DNA of 64,000 nt from Erodium maritimum. Taxonomy: Eukaryota; Streptophyta; Magnoliopsida; Geraniales; Geraniaceae. Made by a program: the position numbers and the translations under genes. The notes under the pieces are model-generated. The model did not search any database, was not told where the DNA came from, and saw only the letters and a program-made list of their open reading frames with translations. Of the stretch, positions 11,181-22,489 are shown in pieces (the stretch's first letter is position 1; every line of letters starts with the position of its first letter). Location of the stretch: the NCBI GenBank assembly GCA_963921825.1, contig OY997594.1, positions 15,505,001-15,569,000 of the forward strand, given 5' to 3'.

Positions 11181-11471
11181 AGACCACCCACAGTGGTATC
11201 TTCTGCTCATTGAATCGGCAATTTTTTGGGAAAAACCGCAAAAAATCATGATCCTTTGGTTTAGACCGCGAAAGCCCTTCTAGAGATTTATCGACCGTCT
11301 ATTCGGGCTTAAATCACGATTCTTCTATGCAGAATCCCCATGCGACATCAAATAATTTAAAAATATATTAAATATATTTTCGGCCCACATTTTCCCTATT
11401 TTTTTTCCCTACCTTTTATCTAATTAGACTGGGATTAAACCAATTTGGTCTAATCCCACTGCGAAAGGTCT
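11181..11471. mobile_element. Small MITE, about 290 bp (Tourist-like?)
   Basis: The ends are imperfect inverted repeats: AGACCACCCACAGTGG at the left and, read inwards on the minus strand, AGACCTTTCGCAGTGG at the right, with TTA to the left and TA to the right. Near the right end is a further palindrome, GGGATTAAACCA facing TGGTCTAATCCC. No coding capacity. Family placement is a guess from the length and the T/A-rich flanks. Confidence 0.55.
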
Positions 11472-12435
11472 TACGGAATAAAAATCGGTTTTCTTGCTGA
11501 CCAATCAAAACATCTCTACCATATTGAACTTGTAACTCCTGAAACCATGATAGTAGCTAGAGGTGACTCTTGGCAAGCAATGGCCAACAGCAACAGCCCT
11601 CCACTGTACTGTAATTTGTACAGTCCCACACACAGACTCAGTGCTCAACAAGTGAGTGGTCTTTGTCAAAAGGACACACCCATACCCACCCACACAGGAC
11701 AAGCAATAATAGCCATTTAGACAAGACTCTATTAACCCAACTATTAACTCCTTTTTTAACTTGACTATGGATTTTATGCGGCAAAAAAAATCAAGTCTTT
11801 TGGACTCTACTCTCAACCACAATGCATTTGCAACATATAACATTGCACGAAAGATCCAAATCCACTCAAACTTTCATCTTTTACTCAAAATCACATCATT
11901 CCATCTTTTACTGACGTGCCATGTCCTCACTCTCTCGATCCTGCAAGGCTTGTTGGGCTCTGTAACAGTTTGTTTGAGCATTGGAGTTGGAGATGGGGCA
12001 TTCATGGAAATCAATGCAATGCACCTTTTCTTTTCTGTCCTTTTCTCTCAAAAACACTTTTAAATAGTAAACATGTCATCTTCCATCCTCTGCCTCTGCT
12101 TTTATTTTTGCAGGTTATCAGATAATGCCAGATTTGATTAGACACAAGGGAAATAAAGTACATTACATATTATTTAACAGACCCATAATTCTCCCCCAAC
12201 CATCTTTTCACCTCCAAGCTTGTAATTCTACACCTTAAATTGTCAAACATGTTATATCATTCAAAGATGAACACAAAATATATAGAGGCAATTACATGAC
12301 CTAGCTAGAGAAATGTCCGTGGAATTAGAGGTGCTACAAAATTCAAGAGATTAATGGTGTTCTGGGTTTTGGGTAATTTTGACTGAATTGAAGTGGGTTT
12401 GTTTCAAAATTTTATTTTGATGCATATCTGATAAA
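11472..12435. other. Intergenic and 3' flank of the MYB gene
   Basis: No supported gene. The part nearest 12435 is expected to hold the 3' untranslated region of the minus-strand AS1-like gene. The rest is unique-looking AT-rich sequence without repeats that I could match elsewhere in the window. Confidence 0.5.
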
Positions 12436-13539
12436 TTAATTACCTATGGTTAAGCCATGGGTGGTGATGAGACCTCCATTGCCAATCTGGTGGACGAGCT
12501 TGGCAAGCTTAACATGTTGGAGACTCCAAGCTTCCATCAACTTGGCTTCTTTGGCCTCGGCTGCCCTCTGCTGCGCTGTCAGCTCTTCTCTGTACTCGCA
12601 ATCGATCCGACCCAGAAACCCTATCTCCTCCTCTCTCAACCGCCGTACCTCCGCCTCTACCGCCTCCGTCTTCTCCCTCCTCTTCCTCGCCTTCTCCGAC
12701 TCCAGCTGTTGTTCCAGCCTGCTCAGCCGCCACGCCGCCTCCTTCCGGTGCTGCATCCAGTTCTGCCTCTCCTCCTCCACCTCCTTGCAGTACTGAACCA
12801 GTGTAGCTAACCAGGCCATGTCCGCCGGATCCGCCGGCAGCAGCGACAGGTTCACGGACGGCGATGGGGATGAAGAGGACGCCGACGAGGGGGAGGTGGT
12901 GGACGGCGGAGGGGGGTTCGGGTTCGGGTTCATCCACAGAGGCAAGACCGGGGGCACAGGTGCGGTGGCTGAGCCGACCGATCCTAGCGAGAGGACGGGT
13001 TCTGGGTCCGGAGGCGGCAGCAAGGACGCCGGGAAGTTGAGGGTGGAGGCGGCGAAGGGGAAGAGCTTGGGCTGGACGTACTTCTCGGCGAAAGTGTCGA
13101 GGATGTGGTCGTACCTCCCCTGGAGGGCCTTTTCCGGCGAATCGACGGCGGGTAGATTCGGGTTCCCGTCGGAATCGGAGAATTCCCTCCGGTGGGTGTT
13201 TTTGTGGAGGAGCTTGTGCTGCTTGTCCTTGAAAACCTCCCACCACTTGCCGAGGCGCTTGGCGGTGCGGCCGGGGAGCTCGGCGGCGATCTTCTTCCAC
13301 TTGTTGCCGTACTTGGCCTGGAGGGAGATGACGAGGGACTGCTCGTCAGCGGTGAGGGAGCCCTTCTTGATGCCGGGCTTGAGGTAGTTCTTCCAGCGCT
13401 CGAGGCAGGACTTGGGGTCGCGGTGGAGAGGGCGACCCATCCTCTGGTTGATGAGGCTCCACTCCTTGGGCCCATACTGCTTCACGTACGCTCGGAGCAG
13501 TGCGTCTTCCTCTGGCTGCCAACGCTGCCTCTCCTTCAT
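12436..13539 (-). CDS. AS1: ASYMMETRIC LEAVES1/PHANTASTICA-like R2R3-type MYB repressor
   Basis: The encoded protein is a nuclear MYB regulator which, in the plants studied, works with the LOB-domain protein AS2 to keep class-I KNOX genes off in leaf primordia and to pattern the leaf. The protein is 367 residues, the size I recall for Arabidopsis AS1, in one exon. It begins MKERQRW; residues 3-53 form the first MYB repeat and about 54-105 the second (GNKWKKIAAELPGRTAKR then LGKWWEVFK), with the family-typical KEWSLINQRM and CLERWKNYL. A proline/serine-rich middle (about 190-250) is followed by a charged coiled coil (about 260-345), the partner-binding part in known members. An in-frame ATG nine codons upstream (13566) exists, but the start at 13539 matches the family. 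Known members have the coding part in one exon, as here. It is the best-supported gene of the window and appears intact, with retroelements about 2 kb downstream and Harbinger remnants about 0.8 kb upstream. Confidence 0.95.
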   Translation of the reverse strand: MKERQRWQPEEDALLRAYVKQYGPKEWSLINQRMGRPLHRDPKSCLERWKNYLKPGIKKGSLTADEQSLVISLQAKYGNKWKKIAAELPGRTAKRLGKWWEVFKDKQHKLLHKNTHRREFSDSDGNPNLPAVDSPEKALQGRYDHILDTFAEKYVQPKLFPFAASTLNFPASLLPPPDPEPVLSLGSVGSATAPVPPVLPLWMNPNPNPPPPSTTSPSSASSSSPSPSVNLSLLPADPADMAWLATLVQYCKEVEEERQNWMQHRKEAAWRLSRLEQQLESEKARKRREKTEAVEAEVRRLREEEIGFLGRIDCEYREELTAQQRAAEAKEAKLMEAWSLQHVKLAKLVHQIGNGGLITTHGLTIGN

Positions 13540-14304
13540 CTCGTCGCCATCGCCGATCACACACACCGACCCACTTTAATGAGTGTGGAGAGGCGGTGGC
13601 AGAGGTTGCAGAGAGAGAGAATCAGAAGGTGTGTGAATTGATAGTCTGATACATAAAGAGGGAGAGTAATTTAATTGATTGTGCGCGTATGTTATGTATA
13701 AACGGATAAGAAAGATGCCAAGGTAATGTGAGGTGTGGAGGTGAGGACCATTTTGGGGTTTTAATTCTTGTAGCTTGGAATTTCCTGGTTTACCGTGACG
13801 CTCATCATCAATGGTTCTGCAAAGTGCTGCCAATTGCTTCTTTTTACTAATCCTCTTTCATTTGAAATACTTAAGAGAGGTTTGGAAAAAGGGAAATGGT
13901 GGGACAAAAGTATGGGATTGGGAAGGAGGGTATGATGGAGGGGACAGAGAGGGGAAGGGACGTATCAACGGATTTATCGGATCTGTGAGGTTGCTTTTCC
14001 TTGCATCATTTGGGTTGGGCCTTCCTCCACCCTTTTGCTTATCACTTATGCCATCCATGCCCATTGCTGTGCCCTGCTACTTTCTGGCCTTTGTTGCTGC
14101 TTAGGGCTACCACCTACACTTTTATTATTCATGCCTATTTCGTTTTAATTTTATTATAATCGGATTTATTTTTATTTTTCTATAGAAGAAATCATTTTCA
14201 GGTCTGCATGCATGAATTTAATTTTTTTATTATAAAATTAGTCTTTAATGTTTCACGTTGTTCTCTATTTCTCTCTCCTTCTCATTTATGCCTCCCATTC
14301 CTAA
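13540..14304. other. 5' flank of the AS1-like gene
   Basis: The minus-strand promoter and leader of the MYB gene should lie here. A GAGA-rich tract (13609-13622) and AG-rich sequence at 13860-13960 are present. I see no secure TATA box or known binding site. No other gene is supported. Confidence 0.45.
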
Positions 14305-14356
14305 GAGTCCGGAAAAAAAAAAACCGATCCGGATTCAGTCCCACGTCCCGGCTAGG

Positions 14357-14429
14357 GTTTTTGCGGGACGCAGGATGCAAGCCGTCCCGTTGTGGGACGG
14401 CTTTTTAGCGTCCTGCGTCCCGCAAAAAC
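14357..14429. repeat. GC-rich near-perfect hairpin with CGTCCC motifs
   Basis: The outer arms 14357-14375 and 14411-14429 are exact reverse complements of 19 bases (GTTTTTGCGGGACGCAGGA). The inner arms GCCGTCCC (14381-14388) and GGGACGGC (14394-14401) enclose a 5-base loop. GGGACG/CGTCCC recurs outside the hairpin to 14470 and again at 16555-16630, next to the end of the facing transposase copy. Confidence 0.9.
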
Positions 14430-14631
14430 TTGGGACGGGCCGCAGCTCGCATACGGCGTCCCGGGTCGGTCAGGCAGCCACTCACGGCGTGCCACGTGTC
14501 GCAGGAAGGAAAAAAAATTCGACCGCTGGAATGTAACGGCTATTTTTTAAATCCTAAATTCTAATCATATTAATACCCCCAACCCCTTTCTCAAACCACC
14601 TACCAACTTCTCTTCTACATTTCGATACAAA

Positions 14632-15212
14632 ATGTCCGACAATGAGGGTCCAACATATGAGGAGTTGGCAACCTAAATGCGGTTAGTTGAACAACGACTC
14701 CATCGAAGGGTTGAGAGAGGCATACAGAGAGCAATGCCAAGGATCAACGCTCTGAGGAAGAGGATCAACCGTGGGGAACCAATGCGACGAGAGATTCACA
14801 GAGGTCATGTCGAAGCCCACGACCAACTAATTAGGTATTATTCTGCCGATCAGCCCATATATGGGCCCAATATGTTTAGGCGTCGGTTCTGTTTGTGCAA
14901 ACCATTTTTTCAACGGGTGATGGACAAGGTCAAGGAACACGACAATTACTTCGTTCAGAAGCGGGACGATGTTGGACGCTTAGGCTTATCAACGGAACAG
15001 AAGTGCACCACCGCGATACAGATGATTGCGTATGGGTGCTCGGCCGATTCATTGGATGAAACTCTACACATTGGGGTAAGTACCATACTTGAATGTTTAT
15101 GTTATTTTTGCAAGGCCGTCATTGAGGTATTCGGACCGGAGTACGAGCGTACACCCACACCGGCTTACTTGGACCGCTTACTCCGAGAAGGGTACAACCG
15201 AGGGTTCCCCCA
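14632..15212 (+). pseudogene. PIF/Harbinger transposase, N-terminal half, plus strand
   Basis: Starting at an ATG (MSDNEGPTYEE) the frame has one early stop (TAA about 14674) and then is open from 14677: RRVERGIQRAMPRINALR, a helix-turn-helix-like region with FRRRFCLCKPFFQRVMDKV, and LSTEQKCTTAIQMIAYG. The frame follows the known transposase until REGYNRGFP, then sequence homology ends abruptly at about 15212, before the first catalytic aspartate. The facing minus-strand copy begins at that same point. Confidence 0.8.
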
Positions 15213-16386
15213 TCATGGCTTATTCAGCATTTTTGGAGGTTGCTCGTACAACAACTCGTCATCTCCATATTCGTACCGGTCGCGTTCATCCTCTACAAGC
15301 ATGTTGTGTAGAATGATAAAAGTGTGCATGATATCAGCCAAAGTGTGTTTGCTCCAAACACGAGCGGGACGGGAAATGATGTGCCACCGTGCTTGAAGTA
15401 CTCCAAAATCCCTTTCAATATCTTTCCGAGCACCTTCTTGGCATCTAGTAAACAACTGCTCTTTCGGCGTGTAGGGATGCTGAATACTCTTCACGAACCG
15501 TCCCCATGGTGGGTAAATGACGTCCACCAAGTAATAAGGTCGGTCGTACCGATGCCCATTGATCTAGTATTCCACGGTAAGGTAACGGCCATAATAAGCG
15601 TCTTGGAATAAGTGGTTGTTGTTGAGGACGTTGATGTCGTTGTTCGAGCCAGCCATCCCGAAAAAAGCATGCCAAATCCATAAATCGTGGGACGCTACAA
15701 CTTCAAGCATAACGGTACTTACCCTGTTGTGACTTCCCCGTCCATTGGCACCTTGCAATGCGGTTGGGCAATTCTTCCACTCCCAATGCATGCAGTCAAG
15801 ACTTCCAGCCATTCTGGGGAACCCTCGGTTATACCCTTCTCGGAGTAAGCTCACCATGCCAGCCGGTATGGGTGTACGCTCGTACTCGGGTCTGAATACC
15901 TCAATGATGGCTTGCAAAAATAACGTAAACATCCAATTATGGTGCTTACCCCAAGGTGTAGAGTTCCGTCCAATGAATCGGCCGAGCACCCATACGCAAG
16001 CATCCGTATCACGGCGGTGCACTTTTGTTCTGTTGATAAGCCCAAGCGTCTGGCCGCGTCTGAACGAAGTAATTGTCGTGTTCCTTGACCTTGTCTATCA
16101 CCCGTTGAAAAAGTGGTTTGCACATACAAAATCGACGCCTAAATATATCTTGGCCATATATGAGTTGATCGACAAAATAATACCTCATTAATTGGTCTTG
16201 GGCTTCGGCACGACCTCTCTGAATCTCTCGTCGCATTGGTTCCCCACAGTCGAGCCTCTCCCTCAGAGCGTTGATCCTTGGCATTGCTCTCTGTATGCCC
16301 CTCTCAATCCTTCGCCGGACTCGTTGCTTAGCTACCCGCATTTGGGCTGCCAACTCCTCATATGTCGGACCCTCATCGTCGGACAT
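15213..16386 (-). pseudogene. PIF/Harbinger DDE transposase, minus strand, frameshifted
   Basis: Read on the minus strand from MSDDEGPTYEE (16386) this is a near-complete transposase-like gene. It shows the same N-terminal region as the plus copy, then AGSLDCMHWEWKNCP (first D of the DDE triad), DLWIWHAFFGMAGSNNDINVL (second D), and ERDFGVLQARW (catalytic E), ending ..YEQPPKMLNKP with a stop at about 15213. Three or more frameshifts (near 16010, 15850 and 15560) break it. Upstream of its start the element runs to ATGCTC at 16658-16663, followed by TTA, the terminus expected for this family; its 3' side ends at the stop codon, where it meets the plus-strand copy. Confidence 0.8.
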
Positions 16387-17668
16387 TTTGTATCGAAATA
16401 TAGAAATGAACTTTGTAGAGAATTTGCAGAGAAGTTGTAGGATGGTTTGTGGTTTGAGAAATGAGTTGGGGGTATTTATAGGGTTAGAATTTATGATTTT
16501 TGAATTAAAAAAAAAAGTTATAGCCGTTACACCCAACGGTCGGGACACGTGGCACACGGATATTTGGTCGGTAGAGGGAAACGGGACGCGGCTTTGGCCC
16601 GTCTCGGGGTTGCGGGACGTGGGACGCGGGCTGGGCCGACGGGCCGCACCACTGTTCATGCTCTTATATGCAACCAGATTTCTCCTCAAGTACTCTCAAA
16701 CTCTCGATTTTTTTTCATTTTTCTAATTTATTTGAAGTACCAGTGATGTGAATGTTGGAAAATTAAATTCAACACAGGTTAATTCCAACCCTTCCCATGT
16801 CAAAGCTACCCCTTTCCGCCTCAATTCAACCCATTTTCGGGTTAAAGCTACCCGGTTCCACCGCATTTCAACCCCGGTCCAGGGCAATTCCACCACGGTC
16901 CTAATTACTATGGGTACCCCGATTATCAACTATGGGCAACACATTAGCGACAACAACGACACTCGTATGTCGTCGTAACCATCCTCTGTCGGCCCTTCCC
17001 AACAAAGACCAACAAGGGTGACACAACCTAGGAGAAAATGGACCGTTGAGGCAGAGAGGCACCTTATACAGAGATGGCTCGAGACATCAAAAGACCCGAT
17101 TAAGGGAAACTCCCAAATAGGTAATACATTTTGGTGCATAGTTGCGAAGCGGTACAACGAGGGTGGGAATTTCCCGCATTTCGATTGGAGACCCATCAAG
17201 AACCATTGGAACACCCTTGGGCACAGACCAAGAGGTTCCTCGATTTTTTGAAGGCTGAGAAGGATGACGTGTGGAGCGGATGGATTCATGAATATTACAT
17301 GAGGGCGGAGAAGGAGGTATGGAGAGAGCCATACCGGATAAGGAAAGGACGAAACGCGACCCGAATTTTGTTGACCTCGATCATTGGTTCAAAATGCTTG
17401 AGAACGAGGACAAGTTTAACGCTGAGGAAGGCATGATCACTCATGTACGACGACAACGGTTGGATGAGGATGAGACTTACAACTCAACCCCACCCACAAG
17501 TACCAGTGAAGATTACACACCTTTCGGTAGTGAGTCCCAACAAGAATGGGTATCTTCCGATCCGACCGAGGGAGGTCATCAACAAAGACCCCCTTCCACT
17601 CCCTCTCAGCTAGTAGAATAGAGACCGTTGGGCAAGAAGTATACGAAGAGGAAGGGGAAGACCCTCCA

Positions 17669-20271
17669 TGTAAGAACCGCCCCCGATCGATCCCGGTCGA
17701 ACCGGTAAAATTGGGCAAAAGTTGACTTTCTACCGGAAAAGTCAACCGATGACTCCGGGAGTCATTCGGGGCCTTTCCAAGACCCAAAAAGCTTAGTCGT
17801 CGTTACGGTTAGCTTAGTTAGGTCGTTTCCTTCCAAGTGTGTAATTTGGGGGAAAAGTCAAACACGGGTCAAACTAGGTCAAACTAAGGGTTTAATCGAC
17901 TTAATTTAATTGGCTGGAATTATTAAAGGTAAAGGAGGACCCCATATGGACACTTGTCCATGGTGGCTTGGAGGAGAAGAAATGAGTCTAGAAAGACTTA
18001 TTTGCCCTCATATGGGCCAAAAGAGAAGGAAAAGGGCTAGGGGACAAGATGGTTTTTTCTACCCTAGATTAAAGGCTAGTTTGGAGCACAATTCAGCCTA
18101 TTTTACTAGTGTTGGCCGAAATTTCCAAGAGAGGAGAGAGAGAGAGAAAAACACCATTGAAGCTTGAAGAAGAAGAAAGGGAGAAAAGAGAGAACTTTGG
18201 TTGTTTTCTTCACCAAAAAGCTTCAATTTTTCTAGTTTCCTCATCCTTTCTTCATTCCCCAAGGTAATCCCTCAATCTAAACTCATTTTGATGAAGTTTT
18301 AGTTATGGGTTTGTTAGAGAAAGCATGAACTAGGTTGGGTTTTCCATAGATTTGAGTTTTTGATGTTTAAGTAGATGATTTGTGGATAAAAGTAGAGTTG
18401 GATGATGAAATTTCAATGGGTTTATGTTGTTTTGATGAAACCCACTTGGGGGATGGAAGTTTTGAGGTTTATGGGACTGATTTGGAGGTTTTTGGTTGAT
18501 AAAAATGGAGTTTGGGGGTTTGATTTCGTGGAGAAGAAGCTGGAAGAAGAAGAAGGACGGAGTTGTCAGACCCGTGACGGCGACTGTGACGGAGTGCATC
18601 ACGGCTCCGTGACGGAGGCCGTGACGTCACCCGTGACGGTGAGCATCACAGTTCCGTGACCCGAACCGTGACGGATCCCGTCAAGGCTCCATGACCATAA
18701 CTGTGATAGATCAGAATTGGGTCTTTTGGGTCCATTTTGGTGATTTTTCGAGTAATTAGGAAGGTTATCTATAACCGAGCCTATTGGGGGTAATTGGGAA
18801 TGTTTTCTCCCTAAAACCGCACTTGAATTAGTATTAATTCTCGTATTACTTTGTGATCTTAGATGTTGTTCCCGTGCACGGCGGAGGAGACTACTAGGCG
18901 ACTCGCTTTGGCTTGCGTTTGGATAGCGATTGAGGTAGAGAAAAGTAGCAAATACTGGTTTAATTGCGGAAAGTTACTAGTATGCATATAGGTTATGCAC
19001 AAATGATTTGATTGTAGAATTGCATGTAGGATGTGAGGAACGAGTGTAGCCGTGTAAAATGTTGGATAACTTGCGGGCCATGTCGTGCCCGTAGGTTTGG
19101 GAATTGTCGTGCTGTAGAATTGCATGTGGGCCATGTCGTGCTCGTAGGATCGTGTGATTATTGCGCTTGTTTGTGATTAGTAGATTTGGAATGATTAGTC
19201 TATGAGATGTTCCGGTGTTAAATTAATGATCATGATATGCTATGAAAATGTGATGAATGTTATCGTGAGTTATTGCTTGTGATATGATCGGGTGAATGAT
19301 AGACCGATGTGGTGTGTTCGGTAAGATTGTTTGATATGGTATGTTGTTAGTTTGAACTATGGCCTTGTGACATGTTTGAGACATTTGTGTGTGTGGTTCG
19401 ATACGGTATGTTCCGAGACGAGGTGTTCCGGTACGATATATATACCGTTGAGGATTCCGGTGTAGGATATCTAGGCCGAGGATGGTGTCCCACGTACGCG
19501 GTCCCCCGGGGCTAAGGGCTCCGTCATGATGTTTATACAGACGGAGGATTCCGGTATGTGATATCTAGGCCGAGGGTGGTGTGATTTGCACCCCGATGCT
19601 GTGTGATCCGGGAAGATATCCGACCGAGGTGTGTGGCGGTCCGGTATGTTTATTATGAGTTGTACCCCGATGTTGTGTGATCCGGGAAGATATCTAGGTC
19701 GAGGCTGTGTGTTCCGGTACGATATGGTGGAGCCGTGATATGGAAGCCGGTGAAGGGGGACTGCTGTACGGGACTTGTGGTTGTTTTACTGTGTGTTGTT
19801 GCTTGATGGTTGGTAAGTGATGTGATTAAGCGTGGTTATAATCATGTGAGTATGGTTTGAGATTATGTGATTCCTGTGGATGTCGTTAGTTGTTGTGCCT
19901 TTCTAGTATGCCCTAATTGGACGGTTACCCGTGGTGGTGAGCGGATAACTCATCACCTTTACTACTTTTTTATACTTAGCGAAAGCTCACCCCTCTTCTT
20001 TACTATTCTACAGGTTTTGAGCGGGATTTGATCTAGAGGACGTCTCGAAGCTTGGGGCTTGCGAGAGTCTTAGTTTTGTGTGGTCTAGAGACGTACTTTC
20101 CTCTTGTTATTAAACATCTTTATTACTTGGTTGTCGAGCTGTTGACTCGTATTGTCAGAACTATTGGTTTGGATTATCATTTGGAGTTTATTTCTTTTAA
20201 AAATTGCTTTTACTATTATTATTCGTAGTTCACGTCTCGAGTCCGGTCAAAACCGGATTTGGGGCGTGACA
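17669..20271 (+). mobile_element. Solo Ty3/gypsy LTR, 2603 bp, with TSD CTCCA
   Basis: It starts TGTAAGAACC and ends GGGGCGTGACA. The five bases on each side are identical, CTCCA (17664-17668 and 20272-20276), so both ends are exact. No internal region is present: it is what remains after recombination between two LTRs. It carries a TGACG cluster, about 70-bp tandem repeats near 19390-19720 and the GCTCACCCC-CAGGT block near 19988. It belongs to the same family as the inverted LTR at 906-3521 and probably 1-907. Confidence 0.95.
18545..18720. repeat. Dense TGACG/CGTCA cluster in the solo LTR
   Basis: GTGACGG or CGTCAC type cores occur at least a dozen times in 175 bases, for example CCGTGACGTCACCCGTGACG at about 18619. 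It is the counterpart of the cluster at 2458-2640 in the inverted copy, but the individual repeats have diverged. Confidence 0.75.
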
Positions 20272-20718
20272 CTCCAAGATCAAATAAGTGTCATGGGGGA
20301 TATGGAACGAGCAATGGTTGATTCGCAACAAATAGATATAGAAAAGGACCGACTAAAGATTCAGAAGTCGGCACAACATATGGAATTCTCCAAGCAATGG
20401 CAACAACTCTTCAGTCAATACAATGTCATGTAGGAAAAGGACATCTCCAACTTCACCGAGGAGCAGACGACCCAACACGGATTAATGATGTCCCGATTGT
20501 GGGCTCAAATGGAAGACCTTGAAGTTCAAATGACCAAGCTTCAACAAGAATGATGTGTATGTTGGATTGTATGCTTCAACTTGTATTTTTTGGGGGTTGT
20601 ATTGTTAAAGGGGATGAATCAAAGTTGAATTTCATTTTTAATAACTTGTGTTAATATTATTTTATTATTAATTCATTTTTTCAAATTTATATAACATTTA
20701 TTGTTCTAATAAATAATT

Positions 20719-21977
20719 GGGAAATTTTCACTATAATAGTCTACCAAACATTTATTTTCAAAATGATACCTTGGCAAATTTTTTTGCAAATTAATACCCA
20801 AACCAAAATTTTACCAACACTTTACTACCCACCTGTCAGATTTCAGTTAACTTTCCGTCCAAATAAGTAAAATGTCCATAATACCCCTAACTATCACTCA
20901 CAATTTCAAAATCATGTCATTAGATTTTCAGAACTTAAAAATAAGTGAAATGACAATAATACCCATCATTACTTTTCAAATGTTCAAAATATACCATTTC
21001 AATAATTTAAAAATTTTATTATATATTTAATATTAAGATCATATTTTATTTTAAATATATATATATAATTCAAATTATATTTTAAAAAATATATAAAATC
21101 ATATTATATATATATCATATTTAAATTTTAAAAATATATAAAATCCATATTTTAATTTTAAATATATATAATTAATTATTTAATCTTATTATTAATCCAC
21201 TGATCTTTAATCTTGTATTTGATTATTTAACTTTCAGAAAACTACCCTACACTTTCATAATTTCAACAACAAGTCGTCTTCTTCCCCACATCAAAATCAA
21301 CAACAGATCTTATTCTTCACAATAAGCGCTAACAAAACTAGAGGGAAAAGGAGTCCCTTTTGCCATGGTTGTCACAACACTCGCTCTCCTCATCAACACC
21401 CAAATCGTCTTCTTTCCCAAATGAAAATCAACAACACTGAAAATAATTTTTGACTTTCAAATTATTTTAAACAAAACCCAGAAGACCATTTCTTGGACTC
21501 AAGGCTATTTCGCACTGGGAGATGGGTCTGGTGAGGCTGGATGCAAGGAGGAATTCCCCCGGCCATGGTCTTTTCGAGCTATGATCGTGGTCTCGTCGCC
21601 TTCAGTGAGGGAAGCATGGATCAACGGTGAGGGAGGCCTTTCGGACGACGACCTACACGGGAAGTTACGAAAAATTTAAAATGGATTGAAGGTCGTGTGA
21701 AGGTTGTTGCTGATTTGGATTGAAGAAGGAGAGTTGTGTATTATGGTGGCTGAGAGTTAGAAGGAAAGAGGGTTAGGGCTAAAAAATGGGATAAGGGTAA
21801 TTTTGTTATTTTGTAAAAATTCTGACCATTTTCCTTCCAAAAATGGACGGAAAATTAACGGCTGGGTAGCAAAGTGTTTGTAAATGTTTGGTTTGGGTAT
21901 TAAATTGCAAAAAAAATTATGTCAGCGTATCTTTTTGAAAATAAATGTTTGGCAGAGTATTATATTGAAATTTTTCC
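20719..21977. mobile_element. Non-autonomous Mutator-type element, 1259 bp, 9-bp TSD
   Basis: Terminal inverted repeats of about 70 bases are visible: GGGAAATTTTCACTATAATA at the left and, on the minus strand, GGAAAAATTTCAATATAATA at the right, with long matches inward (CCAAACATTTATTTTCAAAA). The flanks carry a perfect 9-bp duplication TAAATAATT (20710-20718 and 21978-21986). The inside holds no transposase; a short unique stretch (21240-21700) might be captured host sequence but I do not recognise it. GGAAAATTAACGGCTGGGTA at 21849-21868 is shared in pattern with other elements in the window. Confidence 0.9.
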
Positions 21978-22186
21978 TAAATAATTTAATAAATTCAGCA
22001 AAATATAATGTCAGCATATACTCACAATCCAATCCCCTACCTGGTTCTCACCACTATTAAAACCACTTAAATTCAAGGACTGGGAACCACTACTTTGCAC
22101 AGTCAGCATACGGTTTCCTAGTATGGTTTCCTTATACTGTTTCTTAATATGGTTCCTTTATACGGTTCTTTCTATTGTACATGCTC

Positions 22187-22489
22187 TAAATGTTTAGGTG
22201 TTTGGAATGTAATTCCCAAAATATGTGGAAGGAACATGTTTAGAAGAGGATCCATACCCATCGTATTATTAATTTTGTGGTAAGGTAATGTTAAAGGTAA
22301 GAGAAAACATGTGAAGTAGGAAAGAGAATATACTTTTGAGCGATGCTTAAGTTTTTGTCCATAAGAGTATCCACATCCGTAAATAGCATTAGTCTAGTAC
22401 TATCAATCTGTGTTTAAGGAGAGAGAAATAATTGTCAAGTAGGAAAGGGAGAGCATTTTTTTAACAGAAAGATTCATTAAAATATTAAT
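22187..22489. other. Gap between Harbinger remnants
   Basis: AT-rich sequence without a gene. AAGAGTATCCACATCCG near 22362 resembles the end of a small inverted-repeat transposon, but I found no partner. Confidence 0.4.

Larger units (their letters stand above)
16748..20553 (+). pseudogene. PIF/Harbinger ORF1 (MYB/SANT-like), split by a solo LTR
   Basis: Such proteins accompany Harbinger transposases and are often misannotated as 'glutathione S-transferase T3-like' or NAM-associated proteins. The N-terminal segment reads from about 16748; at 17018 comes the SANT/MYB-like part (RRKWTVEAERHLIQRW, then FDWRPIKNHWNT), and the central part continues in shifted frames to 17668 (HVRRQRLDEDETYNSTPP). 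The frame is then cut by the LTR and resumes at 20272 with a charged helix (VDSQQIDIEKDRLKIQKS) down to LEVQMTKLQQE and a stop at 20551-20553. Frameshifts and the insertion make it non-functional. Confidence 0.75.
14305..22186 (+). mobile_element. Composite PIF/Harbinger region (tentative outer element)
   Basis: This span contains a plus-strand transposase fragment, a facing minus-strand transposase, a plus-strand ORF1 and a right end TGTACATGCTC at 22176-22186 followed by TAA. TAA also precedes GAGTCCGG at 14302-14304, but the left terminus resembles the right one only in GAG, so a single outer element is inference. It has been invaded by a solo LTR (17669-20271) and a Mutator-type element (20719-21977). 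Confidence 0.35.

Noticed and set aside
12509..13475. Long open frames opposite or out of phase with the AS1-like gene
   Set aside because: The gene is GC-rich, so shadow frames stay open; only the AS1 frame shows MYB repeats.
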